Positions 23,936 through 36,789 of a DNA stretch of 64,000 nt are shown in pieces. Origin of the DNA: Symsagittifera roscoffensis (Eukaryota > Xenacoelomorpha > Acoela > Convolutidae); assembly GCF_963678635.1 (NCBI RefSeq), contig NC_087064.1, positions 84,191,847-84,255,846 of the forward strand, given 5' to 3'. The first letter of the stretch is position 1. Each line of letters starts with the position of its first letter. Position numbers and translations under genes: made by a program. Under the pieces are notes generated by a model. It ran no database searches and had not been told where the DNA came from. It was given only the letters and a program-made list of their open reading frames with translations.

Positions 23936-24140
23936 AGCATTTTGTGCAATACGAAATGAAGCACAGGACTTATGCTTCCTTTGAAATGACCCAAATCAGG
24001 TCACTAAGCCGATAAAACAAAAGCGAAATAAATTTTTTGAGAGAAAAAAAAACAAAACAGCAAATAAGGCTAGTAAAATTGAAAACTGCAGGAACAATTC
24101 AGAACACTGAAAGCAATTACATTGAAAATTTCGTATAAAA
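23935..24140 (-). repeat. SINE family C, left part
   Basis: Contains cattttgtgcaatacgaaat, gtcactaagccgataaaac and ggctagtaaaattg as in other family C copies. It continues into the first duplicated 1.5 kb unit. Confidence 0.6.
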
Positions 24141-24246
24141 AATCAATTCTACGATATGGCAACTAAGCCGACTAAAGATAAGCAGACAAACTATAGTTTT
24201 TTTTTAGAAAGGAATACTTCCAGTTTTAAAAAAAAAACAGTTTCAG

Positions 24247-24313
24247 GTCATATTCGAACCCAAGACCTTTGTCGTCCCAGGCGTATTCTTCACCTCCACA
24301 CTAAAAGCTGGAC
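24247..24313 (-). repeat. tRNA-like head of a family C SINE
   Basis: On the minus strand the A-box region lies around the reverse complement of cacctccacactaaaag, and a B box GGGTTCGAATA is present. There is no matching acceptor stem, so it is SINE-type rather than a tRNA gene. It is duplicated at 25770-25836. Confidence 0.6.
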
Positions 24314-25214
24314 ACGCGTAGAAATATGAATTCATTATGAACCAAAATACAAAAGATTCTGTTAAAGACATTGTTAACCTGAAAAAAGTCTTTATTCCGA
24401 TTTGATAACGCTTGCTAATTGCAAGCATATAGATGATACAAGCAAACAACAATCTAAAATGTTACATTGAATTTTTTCCTGATGATAATTTGGGTGCAGA
24501 GATTTGGAGTTTTATAAGAAAATTTTTAAAGTTAAAAAAGTACGAAATTTATTTTAGGTTGTTTCTTTATTCCAACGTTTTTTTCCTGGTCTGACAAGAT
24601 GTGACAACTAAGCCGACAACAGAAAAAGTTAGCCAGAAAAAGTCTATATTTCAGTTTGATAACGCTTGCTAATCGCAAGCGCAATCAAGGATCAGAACGG
24701 AACCATCAAAACTATTTAGAATCGCAAAAAAAATTGGCGCTACAAAAGCTCCAAAAAAATTAACTTTTTTAAAACTAAGTTATCAGGGCTTAAATTAATC
24801 ATAACTAAGCTGTTTTTCACCTGCTCGCTCGCTTTATGTGCTCGAAATTGAAATACAAATCAAAATTTGTACGCGAGTTTTTCTCGCGAGAGGGAAATTT
24901 TTTTGGAAAGCATTAAAGCTCGTTCGAATCAAGGCTGACAGCGATTCAATTTGGTGTATCACTCGACCCATTCCAACGATGACTTGTGGCACCTGATGTC
25001 GCGCGAAAGACTAAGTAGAAAGGAAACAAGGTTAGCCGGCTACGGTGCGAGGAGTACAGAATGTTCCGACCATTGTCTTAAATTATGCAAAAAAGGCAGC
25101 AAAAAAAAACAATTCAAAGATGTGACAACCAAGCCGACCATTAAGCAGACAAACAATTGGCTGATAATTGCCTTCGAAAAAGCATATTCGACGATTTGAC
25201 ACGTTTGAAAAAAA

Positions 25215-25296
25215 AAACAGCTCCTGGCCAGATTCGAACCCACAACCTTTGCATTCCCAGGCATAATCGTTACCGCGAGGCTAAGTTGGCCGGGAA
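25215..25296 (-). repeat. tRNA-like head of a family C SINE
   Basis: On the minus strand it runs from ttcccggccaacttagcctc through GGGTTCGAATCTGGCC. Both the A-box-like and B-box-like segments are present with tRNA spacing. It is duplicated at about 26738-26819. Confidence 0.6.
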
Positions 25297-25663
25297 CGCA
25301 TGCAAGTTTGAATTCATTATGAGCCAAGATACAAGTGATTCTGTTTAATAAAATGTTGAACGGAAAAAGTCTATATTCCGGTTTGATAACGCTTGCTAAT
25401 CGCAAGAGTAATCAGCCTTAAACTCGGTTGTTCACGTTTCCCGATCAAGTTTTTCGTGATCTTATCTTGTAGTGTTTGATTGTGGAGGTTATGTTCCTTT
25501 CAACAAAAGAAACGAACTGAACTGAGAAAGAATAAAACGTCAAACCACGAAAAATTATATTTTGGCATGATTAAATTTTATGACTTTTCCTATAAAAATC
25601 ATTACGACCTAGAGAATTGTATTCTCTACGTTCATTGACAATATAAAATTCAAGCAAGCGCGA

Positions 25664-27187
25664 AAATCAATTCTACGATATGGCAACTAAGCCGACTAAA
25701 GATAAGCAGACAAACTATAGTTTTTTTTTAGAAAGGAATACTTCCAGTTTTAAAAAAAAACAGTTTCAGGTCATATTCGAACCCAAGACCTTTGTCGTCC
25801 CAGGCGTATTCTTCACCTCCACACTAAAAGCTGGACACGCGTAGAAATATGAATTCATTATGAACCAAAATACAAAAGATTCTGTTAAAGACATTGTTAA
25901 CCTGAAAAAAGTCTTTATTCCGATTTGATAACGCTTGCTAATTGCAAGCATATAGATGATACAAGCAAACAACAATCTAAAATGTTACATTGAATTTTTT
26001 CCTGATGATAATTTGGGTGCAGAGATTTGGAGTTTTATAAGAAAATTTTTAAAGTTAAAAAAGTACGGAATTTATTTTAGGTTGTTTCTTTATTCCAACG
26101 TTTTCTTCCTGGTCTGACAAGATGTGACAACTAAGCCGACAACAGAAAAAGTTAGCCAGAAAAAGTCTATATTTCAGTTTGATAACGCTTGCTAATCGCA
26201 AGCGCAATCAAGGATCAGAACGGAACCATCAAAACTATTTAGAATCGCAAAAAAAATTGGCGCTACAAAAGCTCCAAAAAATTAACTTTTTAAAAACTAA
26301 GTTATCAGGGCTTAAATTAATCATAACTAAGCTGTTTTTCACCTGCTCGCTCGCTTTATGTGCTCGAAATTGAAATACAAATCAAAATTTGTACGCGAGT
26401 TTTTCTCGCGAGAGGGAAATTTTTTTTGGAAAGCATTAAAGCTCGTTCGAATCAAGGCTGACAGCGATTCAATTTGGTGTATCACTCGACCCATTCCAAC
26501 GATGACTTGTGGCACCTGATGTCGCGCGAAAGACTAAGTAGAAAGGAAACAAGGTTAGCCGGCTACGGTGCGAGGAGTACAGAATGTTCCGACCATTGTC
26601 TTAAATTATGCAAAAAAGGCAGCAAAAAAAAACAATTCAAAGATGTGACAACCAAGCCGACCATTAAGCAGACAAACAATTGGCTGATAATTGCCTTCGA
26701 AAAAGCATATTCGACGATTTGACACGTTTGAAAAAAAAAACAGCTCCTGGCCAGATTCGAACCCACAACCTTTGCATTCCCAGGCATAATCGTTACCGCG
26801 AGGCTAAGTTGGCCGGGAACGCATGCAAGTTTGAATTCATTATGAGCCAAGATACAAGTGATTCTGTTTAATAAAATGTTGAACGGAAAAAGTCTATATT
26901 CCGGTTTGATAACGCTTGCTAATCGCAAGAGTAATCAGCCTTAAACTCGGTTGTTCACGTTTCCCGATCAAGTTTTTCGTGATCTTATCTTGTAGTGTTT
27001 GATTGTGGAGGTTATATTCCTTTCAACAAAAGAAACGAACTGAACTGAGAAAGAATAAAACGTCAAACCACGAAAAATTATATTTTGGCATGATTAAATT
27101 TATGACTTTTCCTATAAAAATCATTACGACCTAGAGAATTGTATTCTCTACGTTCATTGACAATTTAAAATTCAAGCAAGCGCGAAA
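25664..27187. repeat. Tandem duplication, copy 2 (~1.52 kb)
   Basis: Direct tandem copy of 24139-25663 with only scattered differences (e.g. aagtacgaaattt versus aagtacggaattt). The junction lies in caagcgcgaaaatcaattct. Identity this high implies a recent event or an assembly duplication. Confidence 0.95.
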
Positions 27188-28400
27188 TAGAGCACTGAGA
27201 CGATTTCATTTTTGACATTTGTTTTTTTTTCTTACACGATATTAGAACGCGCCACATCTGCTCTGTAATTCTTACTGTGCAGATGAAAAAAATCAAATGA
27301 AACATTGATTATGACTATTTCAATTATGTTTAAGTGCTCAAATTTTTTCTTTTATTCTCGAAAAATGAAAATCTCGACAAGGCTCTGTATTCAATTTTCC
27401 TTTTAAATTCAAAAAATCATTTCAGTTTAATGAAGACTCTGATCAAATAGGTTTGCGAGCAAACTAACTACAGATCCAAAAACTATAACAATATTTTGGT
27501 TAAAAAAAGAGCTGCTTTTATAACACAAGCTGTTTACTTGTTGTCCGCGTAAACAGACTAAACATTAGAATGGGCGCCTTTCATAAGTCTAAAAACTTCT
27601 TTTCGTTGAAGAGCCACTCGATTCCTTTGTCCATTCAAATTATCACATTGATCAAGGTTAAAGTTTTGCCAATTCCATGCGACTTGAAGACATTGATAAG
27701 TTTCATATTTCATAATCAAAATAGCCATAACCAACAGACTTTTGCAAAAAACGATATTGTCAGTATTATATCCAAACGAAAACTCTTCAAATTTCAAAAC
27801 ACACTGAATTGTCACATTTTTCAATAAAACCTGAGTGTAGCGCAATTCCAGTGCTTCAAGCAGATTAGTGAACATGAAAGTTGCTTATATATGAAATCTA
27901 AGGAAAAAACAATGAAATGAGTGCAACCGTAACAAAAGAAGGAGTAATCCAACAACGCTTTTGATTTCAAAATTTGAACAGAAAAAATAATTTGAACTTA
28001 GGGTTAGGTTTTTTAAACTAATATGGTTCTCCAAAACTACAGGGTTCAGATTTTCGTATTTTAAACTCATAAACGAAATCCCAAAACTGCCAACAGCATA
28101 CAGCTGCACTTTCAGCAAAGCTTTTAAACAATTTCACTTGCAAAATCATCAAACCCATGAAAGGGATTCATAATCCAGCGTATTTAATTTTAAAATATCA
28201 GATTCTTTTATCTTATTTTATTTGTCAGCTTAAAGAAAAATTTCGACATATCGTAAAAAAAACCAATTTAGAATTATTAAAAACTTCAACAAAAACATTA
28301 GGATGGGAGGCCACATCTGCATCTGCTGGTAGTAACTTTACATCAACCCACCAAAGTGTCGACAATTTCAAATTTTACACTTTTGAAAACTTTCGAAACC
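27188..28400. other. Intergenic, nothing recognised
   Basis: Short open frames on both strands overlap one another and have no recognisable domain or splice-site support. I treat the stretch as non-coding. Confidence 0.5.
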
Positions 28401-28760
28401 GATAAAAACGCCCTATATAAAAAAATTAAAAGGCGTTGAGCAGTCATATTTGGAAACCAGTTAGAAATCCTCAGAATACCTTGAGAGCACCCGCTATAAC
28501 GCTGAGTAATTCAAACTTAGTGAGGTTTACAAACCTTAAATATTTGAAAAAATTTTAAAAAGCATAAAAACGGCATATCTAAGAAAACAAGATATGAGCA
28601 ATCAAATTTGGAGACAAGAGTGAAACTTCTGAGAGTATTCTGACAGCACCCCACTATGGGACTGACAATAATCGTTGTATCTAACAAAAAAAGTTTTCAG
28701 TATTCATATTTGGAGATCCAAATTCGTAACCCCTGTGGAAACCCTGACAGCGTAACACAT
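28401..28760. repeat. Diverged ~130 bp tandem repeat, three units
   Basis: Three successive segments share the order: an A-rich start, 'catatttgga', then 'ctgagag/ccttgagag', then 'acagcaccc/gagcaccc'. They begin at about 28401, 28560 and 28672. The units are strongly diverged and of unequal length. Confidence 0.5.
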
Positions 28761-29969
28761 TTGAATGGCTAATTTCAAAGTTGGCCAAGAATGGCTATTT
28801 TCAAAATCTGAAAACTCTAACGCATTGCAATAAATGATATAGATTAAACATGCAGAAACTCTTTTGTTAACCATGCAAAAATTAGCCAAAAAAACTTAAA
28901 CATGGCGAGATAGTGAAGCCCGCACTTAAAGATATAACAGATTACCTTAAGTTGAGAAAACCAGAACAAAATACATTTTTTTTCAGCTGCAACAGCTTAA
29001 AATTGCAGAAAATTTTACGAAAAAAAAATTCCCAACGCTAAGCCACTTCGAGCAAAACAATGATTATTCGTTGTAATTAACCTGAAAAGCAAAAACATTC
29101 AGACCGACTTCTCGAAAGCAAGCAAAATTTATTGAATTTTTGTATTGCAGCTCCAAAAAAGACTGAAAGATCTTTAGTATGATACATAAGCTCCACCTCT
29201 GGATTTTTAGAGTACACAGACCCGAGCTTTTAACTACAGAAGATAAAAGAATTTTGGCGTAATACAGTGTAAGTAGCAAAAACAAGAGAAAAACAGAATC
29301 TGACTACAAACAAGATATTGATACTATGGAGGTACGTTTTTTTGGTAATTTTTTCTTCGTTTAACAAACTAGAAGCCTTACCCGAAAATTAACTATTTAA
29401 AATTTACTAGCTAAAGCTAGGGTTATTCGCAAGAGCTCGTATTGCAGATTAAAGAGTAAGTTCGATTTTAACCTGCTGTCATGTGATAACTGGACATAAT
29501 CACTACAAATGCCTGTTAATGTCACTTAAAAATTTTAGAAGCAAATGCGGGATAGCGACCGCATTGCTATGCTCAGCACTCGCACTCCACAACTCGAGCT
29601 GGTCATAGTTGCGACTAATTTATTCGGATGAAAAGTGAATCTTACCGACTAAAGCTCTGTTCTCGCAAGTCCATAAAATCATCCATACGTGTTCACTTCG
29701 CAAGTCGAGAAAAGCGACTTGTTTTTACAGTGGAACCAAGAAAAGCTTGTTGATCCACGAGTATATTTAAACAAGTAAACAAGAAAAAAGTTTTTGAAAC
29801 ACATTCGACGGTTTTTATCGTATGCAACAGAACGATTTGTACCATTAATTGTCACTTTGACCTCAGTAAAATTGTATCTTTAAAGCTAAATTATCATACT
29901 TGCTTTGTAAATGCAGGCATAGAACCTAAGCTACACTGCTAGGTTGATGAAATTCAAACACCAATAAAC
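28761..29969. other. Intergenic, nothing recognised
   Basis: Sequence downstream of the MBOAT7 3' end. No exon-like frame or recognised repeat. Confidence 0.45.
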
Positions 29970-29975
29970 TTTATT
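29970..29975 (-). terminator. Putative poly(A) signal of MBOAT7
   Basis: AATAAA on the minus strand, ~33 bp beyond the MBOAT7 stop codon at 30008. Confidence 0.6.
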
Positions 29976-30007
29976 CAAGCTTCAACTTGGACATACAGAA
30001 GCGTCTT

Positions 30008-32922
30008 TTACTCTGCCTTTTCTACTTTGGGTTTCTTGGTCAGTTTTTTCACAACATAGTTACACAGTATTATAGTAATGGCTATGCCATGATACAAGAA
30101 ATATATCTGGCTCCAGAATTTCAGAGTCTGAGCTCCTGATAACAAGTAGAATGCCATATTAAGATAGTTCCAGTACTGATTAGTAAGTACCCATGATATA
30201 ACGGTGACGATTGCTGAGACTACTCGCGATTTCTGGATTGTTTCATTCTTCATGAAAGCTTTTTCGAAGATGACAGCTGAGAAATTGAGTAGAGGCACAC
30301 ACATGAAACTGAGGAAGTAGCCTGACCTGACCCCGTGCCACAGAGCGGACACAAAGAACGTGGCTGGTTTCCTAAAGCACAAAACTCTGGTGATACTCTA
30401 GCAGTACAAAATGAAACGACATTTATCTGATCAACACAAACAGCTTCTTCCAAGATTCACTCATAAAATTGCCCGATTCTTCAACTGTATGAATCAAACT
30501 CTAAGCTTTACAAGGACGCTGATGATAAGTGAGCAGGCCCGAATTATGAGTGTCACGCATTAACCACTCAGCCACGCACGCTTAACAAATCACAAATGAA
30601 GTAGAGAACATATGCTATACAATTTCCAAGGCTAGATAGTATTTATAGCAAAAATGGCATCAAACAAGTGAACACTTTCCACCTTGAATGAACGCTTTTA
30701 TTTGCGAGTTAGGTTAGAAAAAGGGAAGTTTCGTACTACTACACTACCTTTTCCCAAGTGTAAACAGCTGAACTATTCACGACCAGCAATCAACAAATCA
30801 AAATAGCGTTCTCTTCAAAAATGAATGAAATTTTGCGGGCTTTCAAAATTCAGAAAAGCAAAACAACTCACCTCATCGACTTAATAGGACACTCTTTGAA
30901 GGTGTACTGCACAAGCCACCACTGCACACACATATTCCAACATCTCACTCCATCTTGCATTGTCAACATAGTCTCCACACCCACTACGTCCATGTTGCGC
31001 ACAGTCTCAAACGAATACTCCGTCTCCCTCTCTTCCTCTTTTCTTTCGGCCTCTGAACCCCCCGTCGACCCAATGCCATCGGTCACACTAGTTGAGAGCG
31101 AGTAAATCTCATACGCCTTCTTAGTTGGACCCTTTCCTGGTTTGGGTTCGCTCCATTTAGGGTAAGCTCCAAATCCAGCAATGACGAAGCAAACCTCAGC
31201 TAACAACCAGCCGAAGTACATACGAAGTCTGAACATTGTAAAAAGCGGAAACATGTAGGCTATTTTGAAGAAAACTGTCGTTTCTGCAAACTCTTCTGTA
31301 TGCAGATATGCCGACTTGTATCTGGAAAAGAAGAGAAACAATGGAATGATAACAATGAAGAATTTGAGACGATGCAATATTTCTGGAATTTTGTCTGATT
31401 TTTTGGGTGTGAATCTTTGGTGCACGAAATCGTAGTAAGTTCTGTAAGTGAAGATAGGTCCTGTAAATAGTCCCATGAAGCAGAAGGAGTAGTGGAATAA
31501 GTCCAGCATATTGTATTCTGGCATCTTCACACTCTTCAGCCGAATTTCATCATCAACTACGTCCTAAAATGGTAATTTTATCAAAATTGGTGTATTCTAA
31601 TTAACTCTCATTATAATTTTCGTACTTAAAAATAAAGCAAAAAAACATGCTGACAGGCAAGCGCCTAATATAGCTAACAAAAGGAACCCCACTAAAAGCA
31701 GTAGCGTGCCTAGGGGGAAGCAGATGGCATATCATTAGGCTAGGAATCGATGGCTCTGAAAAAGCAACCAACAGTGCTTACTTCAATCATATGTAATTAC
31801 CTGGTTTTCTCTGGCTTCTCAGATACTTACAATTCAAACGAAACTATTCAATCAGATATTAACTCAGATAAGAACAAAACAAAAACTCTCAGATATACAC
31901 TGAATATAACATTCTTTTGTACTGTTTAGTGGCATCTGTGGGACTTGACTGCACTGCCTATAATAAGCTATCGTTAACCTCACAAGTCCATATTAGTGAT
32001 GATAAATAATGTGCCCAGTTTAATAAGGAAAATGGGTCTTTCAATCTAAGAAGCATATCTGGGAAAGGTGGTTATAAGAATATATACTTGACTGATATGA
32101 AAATAGGAAAGGATGCTTGGAGAAAGTGAAGGAAAGTAAAGAAGGACTGCCTGCAATGTGACTGACTTGACTGATGAGTCTCTTGTTGTAAACTGCATCC
32201 CTGTGGTCGAACACAGCACTTATCATCTTCAGCACCAGAATCATGAGGACCCCGTTGACGAAGTTGTTCAGTTGCCAGATGGAGAAGACGTGCAGCAGTC
32301 TCAGAGTGGAGATGTAGAGGAAGAGGAGAAAGAACGTCACTGGCTTCCACTGCTTGATCGACACTGAACAAATAACACGCCAATCATCAACAATTCAAAC
32401 ATCCCATCAGCAAAAGCAAACAGAATTCTATCTCCCCATTGATTGCATTCAATGTTCCCCACCTACTATAGCCAAAAACCACTAAAAGCATACTAGTAAT
32501 ACAAAATAATACAGCCCCACTGGTTCTCAATATCTTAGACCCAACTTGGTCACTTAATGTCTTCTTTAATACAACCTAGACGTAAAATAGGGCCGGGCCT
32601 TCTCAAGGCAACAATTAATGAAAGATGAATGTGGCACATACATTCACACTGCAGAGAACATGGGGGGTTGATAGAAGGGACACTTACCGCAAACAGTGAC
32701 TGTGTAAGTAGCTGCCACGAACAATAAGACATGGACTGCCTGATAGTTGCAGTAGAGGACAGTGAACAGGAGTCCAGACAGAGTGCAGCTCCACTTGCGC
32801 ACATTGCCGGGCGGAGTGTAGGACACCAACACAGAGAGGACGAGAGTGAGTGCCAATGCAGAGACATAGGAGGAGTCTTCTGTGGAGAAGGAGTTTATTA
32901 TATTTAGTACGGCAGTTAGCAT
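30008..32922 (-). CDS. MBOAT7: Lysophosphatidylinositol acyltransferase (MBOAT7/LPIAT1)
   Basis: Four exons: 32688-32922, 32167-32363, 30872-31563 and 30008-30371. All phases match, giving 495 codons plus stop (human protein 472 aa). The product is a multi-pass ER-membrane acyltransferase that, in known animals, transfers polyunsaturated acyl groups (typically arachidonoyl) from CoA to lysophosphatidylinositol. Visible hallmarks: SYCY/GPFFRYRTY-like SFCFMGLFTGPIFTYRTYYD, the ETVRNMD block, the MBOAT active-site Asn354 in RCWNMCVQWWL and His387 in SALWHGVRSGYF. Several hydrophobic segments occur throughout. The ATG at 32920-32922 is preceded in frame by TAG; a likely acceptor (ttttcag) lies ~10 bp upstream, so a 5' UTR intron is probable. 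An acidic/Ser-rich loop of roughly 35 residues before ETVRNMD is less conserved. Family assignment is firm; substrate preference is inferred. Confidence 0.93.
30490..30770 (-). repeat. SINE family B fragment in MBOAT7 intron 3
   Basis: Contains a tRNA A-box region on the minus strand (reverse complement of aaccactcagccacg), acatatgctatacaatttcc and tttgcgagttaggttagaaa. The B-box half is partly lost. Confidence 0.6.
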
Positions 32923-32934
32923 CTAAGTCTGAAA

Positions 32935-33417
32935 AGAAAACAATAGTAGCCAATGTCACTTTCTGCTGCTCATCAAATAAAAATCACAAGAGGCACCTTC
33001 ATCAAAGTCTAGCATTGAGTTGAGAAGCAAAGATAAACATCAGAGAGTGACGTTCACAAATTTGCATAAAAGCCTGAAGGCAGCAGGCAATGGTCAAGCA
33101 ACGGCAGAAGCAACACATATAGGAAACAGCCAGAATCAAATTTGTGAACAATATTTGTGAATACAAAATGAGGCCCAGAAAGACTGAATCGCATAAAAGT
33201 ATTTATCTTTTAAGGGAAATGAAATGCGTTGAATGAAATAACAATAATGCCATATATCCGCATAGAGAAAGATTGGCCGCATATCACTTGGCAGCCACAG
33301 GGGAGATGAAAAAAGGTCAATAATAGCCTGGACATCTGGGTACTAATGAAAACACTATCAAATTATCTGACAGCATAAACGTTTTTTGGAATACAACCAG
33401 TTCCAAACTGGAAAACC
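32935..33417. other. Upstream of MBOAT7; nothing recognised
   Basis: A probable non-coding 5' exon of MBOAT7 should lie at or beyond this stretch, because a splice acceptor sits just upstream of the start codon. I cannot locate it or a promoter. Confidence 0.4.
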
Positions 33418-33850
33418 CAACTAACAGAAAGTTGGAAAAGAGTCAACGAACTCAAGGAAACCGATAAAAAGGAATTATTAATTTTTAATTTTTTCCAACT
33501 TTCGAGAAATACATCACGTTAAAGCTCTATAAAAATCACGAATGTTCGAAGACTGAAAATGTTTCCATAAAAAACACTAATAATTACAGAAAACTGAACG
33601 GAACTCTTTCATGTTAAGTCACCTTTCGAAACTGAGAGCCACTCACGTTTTCACTTTCGGGCAATTTCCGCTCTTTAATAGTTTGTAACTAACCTTGTTT
33701 TTAACAAATGAAAATTTGAATTGAAATCAAAAAGAACTCTCAAACTGCGAAAAGTCAAAAGTTAGCTGCACTTTACAATGAAAAAGCCTATACCACTTCA
33801 ATAAGTGTCTTCACTACATTCTCTGACTTAGACAAGAGCCAGGGTCGGCG
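33418..33850. repeat. Dispersed repeat family A, diverged copy
   Basis: Starts agaaagttggaaaagagtca and ends near tataccacttcaataagtg. Internal blocks gagagccactcacgttttc and caatttccgctctttaatag match other copies loosely. Confidence 0.55.
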
Positions 33851-34454
33851 TGCAATTAGAAGAGCACAAATTGTTTCGAACAAAGTGATTATCGTATACA
33901 AAATTCATTTTTTAAATTATTTTGTCGTTTTCCTGGAATCCTCGAAACCATTACTAAAAAAAATTGCTGTTCAAGTTACAAAAACTTTTCTCGTTTTTGC
34001 AGACACTCTACTAAAAGATGCAGTTTTAAAGTCGGCTTAAACTGTGATTTAGGTTAAGCCAGACTTAAAAACTGCATCTTATTGTATCGTAACTGGCAAA
34101 AATCTTACTATATCGTTATTTTTGCAATTGAAAATGCTTTTGTAACTAAGAGAAAAACTTACCAAGCGGCAGCTAAGCCAAAAATACCCGAGCAGAAATC
34201 CTTTAAACCGAAAAAAAAACTAAACAAATTCCCTCAGAACACACAAGCACACAATAAGTTTTTTCGGTCATCAAACGACGCAGTTAGAGACCACTTAGTC
34301 GATAAAAAAGCCGAAACCGATTAAGCCGAAGAAAGACAAAAAAGCGAAAAAAAACGAAACTTCAACAAATCGAGTTCGTAAAATTACAACCAATGTAAAA
34401 ATTGAAATTTGATTCGACCGAAATTTTAAGAAGCTAAAACACTAGCCATGATCA

Positions 34455-34890
34455 TCAGACAATTGAAAAGATTCGATGAACGCAATTAAACAGAAAAAAA
34501 ACTCTTTGCTTTTTGAAAAAATCTCAACATTCGAATTTAAAACAAAAAAAATATGACCTTCGAGCTTTTTGATTTCTAGATCAATTTGTAAGTGACTTTT
34601 TTGATAAAAGTAGCCCAATTTGAGAAAACTGAATGGAATTGTAAATTCTTTTATTCAGCTAGGAAATCTGAATAAAAATTTCAAAACTAGAAGCCGATCA
34701 CGTTTTTTGCGATCCTAACACTTTAGCTGTTCGATATTTGAGTTTGCTAACAAAGGAAATGAACTGAAACTGAAAAAAAAACCAAAAGTCAAATAGCCAA
34801 AAGTGAAATTGAGCCTGAAAAAATTTAAAGACTTTTCCTGAAAAAAACCATCGAGACTAATATAAGAGTCTGAACTACGATCATCGACTC
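34455..34890. repeat. Dispersed repeat family A copy
   Basis: Starts near cagacaattgaaaagattc, has gctgttcgatatttgagttt, and ends with actaatataagagtctgaac, the family's TATA-like end. Confidence 0.65.
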
Positions 34891-35945
34891 CTAAAAACAA
34901 CAACAATGAAAATCGGTTCCAGCAAAAACAAACAAATCTTAGATGTTGCATCTAAGCCGACAAAACATTATCTGAAAAATTCTAGGCCGAAAATTTTATT
35001 GTACTACAAAATAAGTTTTTTTCATATTAGTGTAGTTTTTCGCCGGGTGTGATTAAAAACAGACCTTACGCATTTTCTACAGTGATTAAATAATAGACAA
35101 GTTCGAAAACAGCGTTCGTAGAAAAATGATCAGAAAAAAAACAAGGAATAAAAAAAATTCAAAATAGTTTGAATTTTTTGAAGTTTTCGCTTCCCAAAAT
35201 TGAGCTAAATAACTTCAAAAACGAACTTAACTTGCTTAAAACTAAGTTTTTAGGGCTTAAAATAGGCACAATGAAGCTGTCGTAGTCCTGCTCGCTCGCT
35301 TATTTCGTTCAAAATTGAAATAAAAATCAAAAACTTTAAAAAAGTTTCTCTCAATACTGAAAATTTTTTTCAAATTTTTGTGATGTCGATGGAATCGCAA
35401 CTGAAAGACTTCAATTTGGTATATCACTCGCCCTATTCCAATGATTATTTGCGTTACTAGATTTTGCGTGGAAACCAAAAAGAAAAAAAATCAAAACAAC
35501 CGAACACAAAGTCTCTCTACATTTTTCAAATGGTCGGAATGATTAAAACATCGGACAATTATAAAAATTAAGTGAAACCAAAAAAACTACCAAAAAATTT
35601 GATTGATTCTTGCAGTTCTTTGAGCTTTGGGAATCAAACCATACTCAAACCACGAAATATGAAACAAAATTCAAAAAAGTTTTGCGAAATCGTTATGCTA
35701 TAAACTTCGACGGAAAAAAACATCAAAATCTACACGCATGTGAAGATATCAAAAAAGATTTCAAATGAACTCGTATAGCCAGTGAAATTAACAATATTAA
35801 AGTGTTTGCTACTAAAATTCAGACAGAAAAAATATGAAAAAAGTAGGATCCATCACTCAAAGCTAAATTAATGAGTTACAATTATCATTATGTACCCCAA
35901 GTGCCAATCAACCTGGACCAATCATCAACGACCAACCAATGAAGG
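34891..35945. other. Repeat-derived sequence, no gene
   Basis: Opens with a family C fragment (tgcatctaagccgacaaaac). Around 35225-35460 it shares blocks with the duplicated region, e.g. gggcttaaaataggcacaat and caatttggtatatcactcg, resembling 24790-24970. No coding exon is supported. Confidence 0.5.
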
Positions 35946-35949
35946 AACA

Positions 35950-36300
35950 ACAATTGACACAGAGGCAAAGCTGCGCTTCGCAAACACTTGCGAGAATACG
36001 ACCAAAAAGCAGCTCTAAGTAAAATAAGAAAAAGTAGAAATAAGCCTCGAATTAGCACAAAATCAGCTACGTGTCGGATTCGAATCTGAGACCTAACAAA
36101 ATTGAGTCTCACGCAATAACCACTCAGCCACGGATACTCGAAATCCCTATGAAGTAGCCAGCAATAACGCAGCTACATTTGCTTAAAAAAATTGCCTATT
36201 CGATGCTGCAAAAGTAGCACCATATGCAAAAAGACACAATTTTGCATGTACCATGCACTAAATTGGAAAGCAAAAAGCCAAATTATGTCTCAAGTGTGTA
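35950..36300 (-). repeat. SINE family B copy, left part
   Basis: Begins cacagaggcaaagctgcgct. Carries a minus-strand tRNA-like block at ~36060-36135 (B box from ggattcgaatc, A box from ccactcagccacgg), then aagtagcaccatatgcaaaa. It is interrupted at ~36304 by a family A repeat and resumes at ~36790. Confidence 0.7.
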
Positions 36301-36304
36301 TTCA

Positions 36305-36785
36305 AAACATAGCCAACTGAAAATTGGAAAAGAGTAATGAGCGCAAGTAAACAAAAAACACTGACTTCTTTGAAAAAATCTCAACTTTCAAACTTCAAAG
36401 AAAAAAATAGATGCCCTTTAATTTCTTTGAATTTCTAGAGCAATTTATGAATGACGTTTTTTTGATAGCATTAACCCAACTTGAGACAACTGGATCACTG
36501 AAGTTTTTATTCCTCTGGAAATCTAAAAAATAAATTCCACTTTCGAAACTAAAAATTGTTCACGTTTTTTTGCGCCACTTCTACGTTCTTATTTGGAGAG
36601 TGCAGACCTCAATTTCAGCAGATGAATTTCAATTAAACTCAAAAAGTGCATAAATACCTCAGTGCATTCATAAATGCATCAATATGTATGAATGTACATC
36701 TGTAGTTATTAGAGACTTTTAAGACTTTTCCTGAAAAAAAAATCAGCATGACCTATATAAGAGCCTTCATTAGTTCATTACACTT
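36305..36785. repeat. Dispersed repeat family A inserted into a family B SINE
   Basis: Full-length copy from catagccaactgaaaattgg to cctatataagagccttcat. The family B consensus is split around it (left part ends ~36304, right part starts ~36790), showing that family A elements transpose as discrete units. Confidence 0.7.
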
Positions 36786-36789
36786 TAAA

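Larger units (their letters stand above)
24139..25663. repeat. Tandem duplication, copy 1 (~1.52 kb)
   Basis: Almost identical to 25664-27187, with an offset of 1523-1524 bp. It holds two family C tRNA-like heads on the minus strand (about 24247-24313 and 25215-25296), the tail block gataacgcttgctaat, and a family A 3' part. No coding gene is supported. Confidence 0.95.

Noticed and set aside
25215-25296. Functional tRNA gene
   Set aside because: A- and B-box-like sequences exist, but the acceptor stem does not pair and the block sits inside a dispersed repeat duplicated elsewhere; it is a SINE head.
25040-25405. 121-codon minus-strand frame repeated at 26563-26928
   Set aside because: It crosses a SINE tRNA-like head and is identical only because the DNA is duplicated. 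No domain, start context or splice support.
24139-27187. CRISPR-like array
   Set aside because: Only two long copies with no short regular repeats and spacers; a plain tandem duplication in a eukaryotic genome.
31010-31105. Plus-strand frame 30821-31105
   Set aside because: Antisense shadow of MBOAT7 exon 3; no independent evidence.
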